IMG/VR virus record: IMGVR_UViG_3300025013_000002
Location: 18,562 to 82,561 of that record
Direction: 5' to 3' (one strand)
DNA from: a virus
Length of the DNA stretch: 64,000 nucleotides
Shown piece after piece: positions 58,675 to 64,000 of this stretch. Positions within the stretch are counted from its first letter, which is position 1; each line of letters starts with the position of its first letter. The notes under the pieces were generated by a model. The model was not told the DNA's origin and did no database searches. It worked only from the letters and a program-made list of their open reading frames with translations. The translations under genes and the position numbers were made by a program.

Positions 58675-59766
58675 ATGGCCGTATTAGGAAAAGATTATCA
58701 GCCGATTGTTAAAAATGTAGATGGCGTTTTGGCGGGAGTTGCGCAGGTCCGACTAGGTAAGTCGTCTTATCGCCGAGTCGGAACTGCTGCGGTGGGTACT
58801 CCGGCAGCAGCTTCTAAATCCGAAATCATCATTGATGAATCTGACGGAGTTACTCCTGTGGTTGCGCCCATCTCGGGGCTTCCATCTGACGTGGTTAACA
58901 CTTGGGCGGGTCAGCCTGTAACCGTGATAGGCACATACACCGGTAGATACGATGGCTGCTTCATTGTCCGTGCTGGTGCTTACAACGACACACTCGGGGA
59001 GGTTCTGGCTGCTACTGGGAAGGTCGAAGTATTCGCCCCGAACGGATTCCGGACTCAGCTTACTCTCGTAGCTGGTGCCGTAGCAGCTACTGAGATCGAC
59101 TTGAATGATGAGGTATCTGCTACCACGTCTGGCCTGAGTTTTGCTCTGAACTTCGGGGCATCCCCCACCACACAGGTAGGTGACACTTGGGTGGTTCCGG
59201 TTTGGTCTGGGGTTGCGATAGACAGAACCCAGACATGCATTGTTACCCCCTTCTCGATGTTCAGGGGTGCTAACGAGTCCGTAGGTGGTCTGACTGATGC
59301 AGCTTTCACCCCGAATATAGAAGCCATTGCCCAGCTTGAGTCAGGCTTCCCTGCTGTAGTAATGGACAGGATCGTGACCAAGACCAGTGGGCAAATCACG
59401 TTTGATGCTCAGGAATTCATAAACGAGCGGATTCAGATTATCAAGGACATGGTTTCTCAAATTATCAATAAGGCCAAACTGTCCGCGTGCCCTGTTGAGG
59501 TTGTTATGCGCAGTCGCGGTAACGTTCAGGTCTCCTTTTGGATTCCTAACGCGGGCATTACCAAAGGACCAACCTACAACCCCAAGAATGATTATTCGAC
59601 ATTCCCTTGGGAGATGGAAGCGATCAATCAGACGGAGGTTTCCAAGAATGGGGATTTCGCTGATCTGCCCTCTTCTGGGGACCCCGCTTCTCCGAAAGAG
59701 TACGAAACGTTCCAAGCGTGGTTGAGGAACATCCCGCTTTATAGCGAGTTGTATTACAAGCACTAA
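58675..59766 (+). CDS. Major tail tube protein, 363 aa
   Basis: MAVLGKDYQPIVKNVDGVLA.. large beta-rich protein just before the tail chaperones; the position identifies the tail tube. At 363 aa it is longer than simple tubes (about 140-250), so it probably carries an extra domain (about 45-190, with TYTGRYDGCFIVRAGAYND). AAGGAG at ATG 58675. Confidence 0.8.
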   Translation: MAVLGKDYQPIVKNVDGVLAGVAQVRLGKSSYRRVGTAAVGTPAAASKSEIIIDESDGVTPVVAPISGLPSDVVNTWAGQPVTVIGTYTGRYDGCFIVRAGAYNDTLGEVLAATGKVEVFAPNGFRTQLTLVAGAVAATEIDLNDEVSATTSGLSFALNFGASPTTQVGDTWVVPVWSGVAIDRTQTCIVTPFSMFRGANESVGGLTDAAFTPNIEAIAQLESGFPAVVMDRIVTKTSGQITFDAQEFINERIQIIKDMVSQIINKAKLSACPVEVVMRSRGNVQVSFWIPNAGITKGPTYNPKNDYSTFPWEMEAINQTEVSKNGDFADLPSSGDPASPKEYETFQAWLRNIPLYSELYYKH

Positions 59767-59786
59767 GTTATTGATTTACTTAAACT

Positions 59787-59802
59787 AATTCAGATGTGAA
59801 TT
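59787..59802. promoter_or_regulatory. Motif A palindrome
   Basis: AATTCAGATGTGAATT before the tail-tube terminator. Confidence 0.6.
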
Positions 59803-59809
59803 TAAAATC

Positions 59810-59841
59810 AGAGGGCGAGGTTGATCTCAGCCTCGCCCTCT
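59810..59841 (+). terminator. Terminator after tail tube gene
   Basis: AGAGGGCGAGG / CCTCGCCCTCT perfect 11-bp stem, 10-nt loop, then TGTTT. Confidence 0.8.
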
Positions 59842-59871
59842 TGTTTCACGCGACATTCTCTTGGAGGAGAA

Positions 59872-60276
59872 ATGGCTAAGGCTAAAGTAGAACCTAAAGA
59901 AACCTGGAAACAACTCTCGGACAGAAAATACCAACGACTCAACGCCGAAGGCGAGTGGGTCACCCTCGACGTTCCCTACGGCAAAATCGAGATGCTCCTC
60001 TCGGAGTTCCTCGGCAAGAATGGGATCATCGACCCGGCCACCGGGATCGTAAAAACCGACCTGATGACGCTCATATCCAACTTTGGGACCATCGGTGACA
60101 TCATGCTGACCGAGTTTGATGAGCAGGGCAAAGTGAAGGCCCAAGGCAACGTCAAGAATCTCTCGATGACCGAAGTTCCTGCTCTCTTCACGATGGCGGT
60201 CCACATCATCGAAACTTTTATCAACGCGGTATCCTCGATGCAGGGAGCGGGGATGACCGCAGCGGAAAACGAGTAA
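59872..60276 (+). CDS. Tail assembly chaperone (gpG-like), 134 aa
   Basis: ATG 59872 with GGAGGAG upstream. Begins MAKAKVEPKETWKQLSDRKY; helical bundle around LMTLISNFGTIGDIMLTEFD and MAVHIIETFINAV. Lies between tube and tape measure, where phages encode the G/GT chaperone pair. Ends at TAA 60274 near a slippery G-GAA-AAC. Confidence 0.8.
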   Translation: MAKAKVEPKETWKQLSDRKYQRLNAEGEWVTLDVPYGKIEMLLSEFLGKNGIIDPATGIVKTDLMTLISNFGTIGDIMLTEFDEQGKVKAQGNVKNLSMTEVPALFTMAVHIIETFINAVSSMQGAGMTAAENE

Positions 60277-60623
60277 GAAAAAAGGCTCCCGAGGAAGAAG
60301 ACGATCCTCTCACCATCAACGACCTGCTTCATCTCCTCTCAGAATTCAACCCCCTCTCAGTCATCTACTACAAGTGGAATTACTCCTGGGACGAAATCAA
60401 ACGACTTTACCAAGTCAAGACGAAGGATTGGGCTTCCAAAAGAAAGCTCGATTACGAGTTCCTGATTGACCTCGCAAGCGCAGCTTTGGGAGGCAAGAAA
60501 AAAGGGGAGGGGGAATACGGGCTGGACGAAGGAGATGGGCTGGATGAGATGACGCCGGAACAAGAGCAGGATTGGCGTGAGATTTTGGGTGATGCTGAGT
60601 TCGAGCGTCTGTACGGAAAATAA
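60264..60623 (+). CDS. Tail chaperone frameshift extension (gpT-like)
   Basis: The -1 frame is open from GGA (60264) to TAA (60621-60623) and has no start codon of its own. It encodes KAPEEEDDPLTINDLLHLLS.. VIYYKWNYSWDEIKRL.., helical and highly charged, as expected for the T part of a GT fusion. A shift at or near GGAAAAC (60264-60270) would give a product of about 250 aa. Confidence 0.65.
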   Translation, partial: GKRVRKKAPEEEDDPLTINDLLHLLSEFNPLSVIYYKWNYSWDEIKRLYQVKTKDWASKRKLDYEFLIDLASAALGGKKKGEGEYGLDEGDGLDEMTPEQEQDWREILGDAEFERLYGK

Positions 60624-60632
60624 AGCAATCGG

Positions 60633-60677
60633 AATAGCGGGTTGAACTGGGTTAAGCCTCAAGTTTAACCCGCTATT
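60633..60677 (+). other. Hairpin before tape measure gene
   Basis: AATAGCGGGTT (60633-60643) pairs with AACCCGCTATT (60667-60677); an alternative GGGTTAA/TTAACCC pairing overlaps it. Confidence 0.55.
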
Positions 60678-60695
60678 TCCGTATGGAGAGCATTT

Positions 60696-63600
60696 ATGTC
60701 GCAGAATGAAAAACTGGGAATTGAGATAGTTATTGATCTGAGTGGGGCTAAAAAACAACTCGAAGATCTGAATAAGATCCTAGCCAACGCAGGCAAGGGA
60801 TTTAAAGCTGAAGATTTCGCCAAGTCGTTTGCGTCTGCTTTCGCGAAGGCGTTCAGTAATATCGAGAAGCAGGCTGCACAATCTGCTGAGAAGATCAGCA
60901 AGATCGCCAAGAAACTCGCTGACGCCAATGCCAACGGCCTAACCACAGGGGCTGAAGCACAATCAGCGATAAAACAGTCCACTTTCAACAAGCAGATGGC
61001 AGCGGCCTCCAAAACTATTCAGGATTATTCAAGGCTCGTCCTGAATGCTGATGGGGTTTTGGTGTCGTTTGTCAAGAACCAGAAGGAACTTGCGGCTGCT
61101 GCTGAACGTGCTGCGAAGGCTCTTGTTTCCCAGCAGCGCTCTCAAACCAAGGGCTTCGAGTACATTGACCCCGCAGATAAAAACAAGGGCTACTCCAGAT
61201 CCTCAGTTATTAAGGACCAGAGCATTGCGTTTGACCAAGCGCTTATCGAGAAGGCCACCAGGGAATCCTCCGCAGCCAACAAAGCTCTCTCTGATACCAA
61301 CAAAGCAGCGGCAGCTTCTGCGCGGGAAACTGCAAGAGCAGAACTCGACAGAGCCAGAGCCCACAGGGAAGCAGCTAGAGCAGCGAGGGAGGCCGAGAAG
61401 CCTACAGGAATCCTGGCTGTCTCCTTGAGCAAGCTGACCACCAGGATAGCCGAATTCTACACGATCCGAACTGCCTTATTTGCAGTAACGAACCAGATTC
61501 GTGAGGCAGTAGGCGCATCCATATCCTTGAATCAGTCGATGTACGACATCGCCGCTATTGCAGGGGCACCTGTGGACAGCGTGAACGTGTTCAGTGATGC
61601 CATTTTAACTATCGCCAAGAACTCCAGGTTCACCGCTGATGAAGTCTCTGGGCTCATGAAGGTGCTCGCTCAGGCAGGCGTGAAGATGGAGCAGTTGCCT
61701 GCAGTTTCCGCAGCGGTTGGCATGTTTGCTACAGCCACAGGCTCCAGCCCCGCAGTTTCCGCAGATCTCACCACCACCGCGATGAACGTGTTTGGGATCA
61801 CAGCGGAAAATGTAGCGAAAATAACGAATTCGATGACAGCCGCCTTGAACGAGTCCAAACTCTCTACTGAAGGTTTGGCTACGGCTTTCAACTATCTGGC
61901 TCCTCAAGCCGCGCAATTAGGACTGTCCCTTGAGCAGACCCTCGGGATGATAGCAACCCAAGCCCAGGCGGGCATCAAGCCTTCTACGATTGGTACAGGC
62001 TTGTCCCAGTTGCTGAAGGACTTGGCTGCTCCTAAGCCTCGCCTCAAGAAACTTCTTGAAGTTTATGGGATCGACCAAGATTCCATCGACACGACCAAGC
62101 ACACCCTGGACGAAGTAGCCGACGTATTCAAAAACCACAATGTCAAGGTTCAGGACCTCATGGCTGCAATGGACACTCGTGTGGGTCGTGCGATGATCAC
62201 CTCCATAACCCTCGGGGGAGATGCGTTCCGCCTGATGACCGAGAACGTCACAGGCACCAACGCGACAATGATCGCCTTCGATAAATCCATGCAGGGCGCC
62301 CAAGCACGCCTCAACGTGATCAAGCAGACCTTCGCTAGCACGGTGGTAACTTTAGGACAAGGCGGTTTAGGTGGTGCTTTGTCAGCCATCACTGACGGGA
62401 TTACTTCGTTCGTCAGAGGGCTAGAATCGGCTCCTGGGCAGATAATGCTGGTTGCTACTGGGGTTGGTACCCTAGTGCTGGCTATCAAGGCTCTGTCAGG
62501 CAGTTTGGCTCTTCTGGGTATAGCGGCGAGCGTAGGCCAGATTGGTTTGCTGCTTGGGGCTTTAACCCTGCTGGGTGCTGGAGTAGCAGCAGTCGGCAAC
62601 CACCTCCACAAAGAGGAGGATGCACTCAAGGCCAGCAACGAAGCCTTGGTCAAAAAGAGGACTGTCACTGGTGAATACGTGAAGCTCCTGAATCGTGCTG
62701 CTGTCGAGAACTCTGCGTACAACGAGTCGATGAAGGAGGCCGCTAGGCTTTATCGGGAAGAAGGTGAACTCGCTCTACCCAAAATAGCTAAACTTAAGGG
62801 GCAGGACATCACGCTGACGGCTGAACTCAGGACCGAGATTGCTAAATTTGCTGCGAAGCACCCTGCCTACGTAGAGCTTCTGAACAAGGAAAAAATCAGC
62901 TTGACCGAGTTGTATGAAATCAGAGTCAAGCTCAACAAGGAAAGCCAAGCCGACGACATCTCCAGGATGAACGAGGCGAATAGCATCAACCGAAATATCG
63001 CTACCTTGCAGGCCACGTTGGAGGCCCTAGAGCGCCAGAAAGCTAATCCTAGTAAAGGCAGAACAAAGCGCAGCGTTGATGATGAATTCGAGTCCGAAGA
63101 TTCTCTCATTCAGCGGAAAATAGACAAGGCCAAGCAGACCATCCAGCAGTTGAAAGTGCTGCGCTCCGAAACCCTGAAGCCGGTTCAAATGCCCTACGCC
63201 GCCGATGAGTTGAACCAGGTTCGCCCAATATTCGATAAGGCCAAACCCGAGGCAACAAAAGGCCCGGACATGGGTGGCTCGTCTACAGCAGCGGAAAGTG
63301 CTGCGGATGTGCTCAAGCGGATCAAGAATCGCGAAGAGAAAAACCGGGAGCAGCTTAAGCAGGAAGCTCTCCAGCAGGCCCGCCTCACTGGTGAAGCAGA
63401 GCTGCAGGCGCTTCAAAAGGCAGGCGAAGAAACCAAAGATAAAAAGCTTGCCGTCGAGAAGCAACTTGATGATGAATTCGCTGCCCGGAGGAAAGCAGAG
63501 CGTGCTGCTGCTTTCACGCAACTGGCTGACGACTTCGGCGGCTCTGCTCAGTTGAACGCAGACGGGTCCTACGGAATCACCGGGTACGATAAAAAGTTCA

Positions 63601-64000
63601 AGCCGGGTCAAGTTAAGGCAGGTCTTGCTGAGGTAGCAAGGACTCAACAGCAACAAGAGTTGGCTGATCTTGCTAGGTATACCAAGGAGAAGGCCGAAAT
63701 TGCTAAGATGGCTGAGCCCAAAAAGCCTGATCTTGAACTCCCTACTCTTGACGCAGCCAAACGCGAGAAGCAACTAGATCTTGAACTCCGTACTACCCAG
63801 CAGGTTGCCTCGATCAAGAAGGAGGAGACCTACGCAGCTTCTGAGATCTACAAGATCGAGGAGGAGACCCTCCACAAGACCATTGAGGTAGGGAAGCAAA
63901 AAGTCAAAAATCTTGAAAGTGACAATGAAGAAATTGAGAAGTGGATCGAACTGAACGAAGGCAAAGAGGAAGCCAAACAAAAGCTTGAAGATTTGAGAAG
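60696..64000 (+). CDS. Tape measure protein, partial (no stop in window)
   Basis: At least 1101 codons from ATG 60696 (GGAGAG upstream). Long helical protein with alanine-rich coiled coils. Residues about 270-520 (SLNQSMYDIAAIAGAP.., FTADEVSGLMKVLAQAGVKM, LTTTAMNVFGI) form the TP901-type tape-measure core. A hydrophobic stretch near 590-630 (IMLVATGVGTLVLAIKAL..) could insert in the host membrane. Determines tail length. Confidence 0.93.
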   Translation, partial: MSQNEKLGIEIVIDLSGAKKQLEDLNKILANAGKGFKAEDFAKSFASAFAKAFSNIEKQAAQSAEKISKIAKKLADANANGLTTGAEAQSAIKQSTFNKQMAAASKTIQDYSRLVLNADGVLVSFVKNQKELAAAAERAAKALVSQQRSQTKGFEYIDPADKNKGYSRSSVIKDQSIAFDQALIEKATRESSAANKALSDTNKAAAASARETARAELDRARAHREAARAAREAEKPTGILAVSLSKLTTRIAEFYTIRTALFAVTNQIREAVGASISLNQSMYDIAAIAGAPVDSVNVFSDAILTIAKNSRFTADEVSGLMKVLAQAGVKMEQLPAVSAAVGMFATATGSSPAVSADLTTTAMNVFGITAENVAKITNSMTAALNESKLSTEGLATAFNYLAPQAAQLGLSLEQTLGMIATQAQAGIKPSTIGTGLSQLLKDLAAPKPRLKKLLEVYGIDQDSIDTTKHTLDEVADVFKNHNVKVQDLMAAMDTRVGRAMITSITLGGDAFRLMTENVTGTNATMIAFDKSMQGAQARLNVIKQTFASTVVTLGQGGLGGALSAITDGITSFVRGLESAPGQIMLVATGVGTLVLAIKALSGSLALLGIAASVGQIGLLLGALTLLGAGVAAVGNHLHKEEDALKASNEALVKKRTVTGEYVKLLNRAAVENSAYNESMKEAARLYREEGELALPKIAKLKGQDITLTAELRTEIAKFAAKHPAYVELLNKEKISLTELYEIRVKLNKESQADDISRMNEANSINRNIATLQATLEALERQKANPSKGRTKRSVDDEFESEDSLIQRKIDKAKQTIQQLKVLRSETLKPVQMPYAADELNQVRPIFDKAKPEATKGPDMGGSSTAAESAADVLKRIKNREEKNREQLKQEALQQARLTGEAELQALQKAGEETKDKKLAVEKQLDDEFAARRKAERAAAFTQLADDFGGSAQLNADGSYGITGYDKKFKPGQVKAGLAEVARTQQQQELADLARYTKEKAEIAKMAEPKKPDLELPTLDAAKREKQLDLELRTTQQVASIKKEETYAASEIYKIEEETLHKTIEVGKQKVKNLESDNEEIEKWIELNEGKEEAKQKLEDLR

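Overview
The window is a contiguous piece of a tailed double-stranded DNA phage (Caudoviricetes), probably temperate and with a siphovirus-like virion: no tail sheath is seen, and an HK97-type head module is followed by tail tube, tail chaperone and tape-measure genes. It is either a free phage or an integrated prophage. Ribosome-binding sites are of the AGGAGG type and promoters are of the sigma-70 type (TTGACA, 16-18 bp, TATAAT-like). I cannot name the host from the sequence alone. A 39-nt copy of the 5' half of a tRNA-Gln(CUG) gene next to the integrase suggests integration into that gene.

Layout. (1) 1-37.7 kb, minus strand: the early arm. From right to left it carries a long run of small accessory genes (36.3 to 21 kb), a small serine recombinase, a membrane-anchored lytic transglycosylase, ThyX, two MarR-like regulators, RtcB, and then the replication block: SF2 helicase, DUF3310 protein, DnaB-type helicase, adenine-type methyltransferase, a degenerate DnaC-like protein, primase, family A DNA polymerase and the start of a T4-type DNA ligase that leaves the window. 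(2) 35.7-39.7 kb: a mostly non-coding divergence region rich in palindromes, hairpins and 24-bp tandem repeats, with one minus-strand gene and a few plus-strand genes. (3) 39.7-45.3 kb, plus strand: a second accessory operon (membrane proteins, zinc-ribbon proteins, a cytosine-methyltransferase-like protein, a Lar-like protein). (4) 45.4-48.0 kb, minus strand: tyrosine integrase, the tRNA-half attP candidate, an excisionase-like winged-helix protein and three Cys-rich proteins. (5) 48.1-64 kb, plus strand: the late operon, with a sigma-region-4-like regulator, small terminase, membrane/holin-like genes, HNH endonuclease, TerL, portal, protease/scaffold, capsid, connectors, tail tube, frameshifted tail chaperone and tape measure (runs off the end).

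Regulation is the most unusual part. A 14-16 bp palindrome (motif A, AATTCA-N4-TGAATT) occurs at least 27 times between genes and lies in or next to most of the sigma-70 promoters I could identify, including the divergent 48.1-48.2 kb promoter pair. A second element (motif B, AAAGTGA-N4-TCACATTT in the sense of the minus-strand genes) occurs about 15 times, only between 25 and 37 kb, and mostly just upstream of ribosome-binding sites in one fixed orientation. Two MarR-like paralogues and one ribbon-helix-helix protein are candidate DNA binders. Three promoter/structured-RNA cassettes (25.25, 26.40 and 30.53 kb) fire on the plus strand, against the early operon, and two of them share a conserved RNA-like block.

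Most small genes are packed with ATGA, GTGA, TTGA or TAATG stop/start overlaps, and many are single zinc-ribbon domains or single membrane helices. More than a dozen genes of about 20-60 codons were added here by reading the gaps between larger genes.
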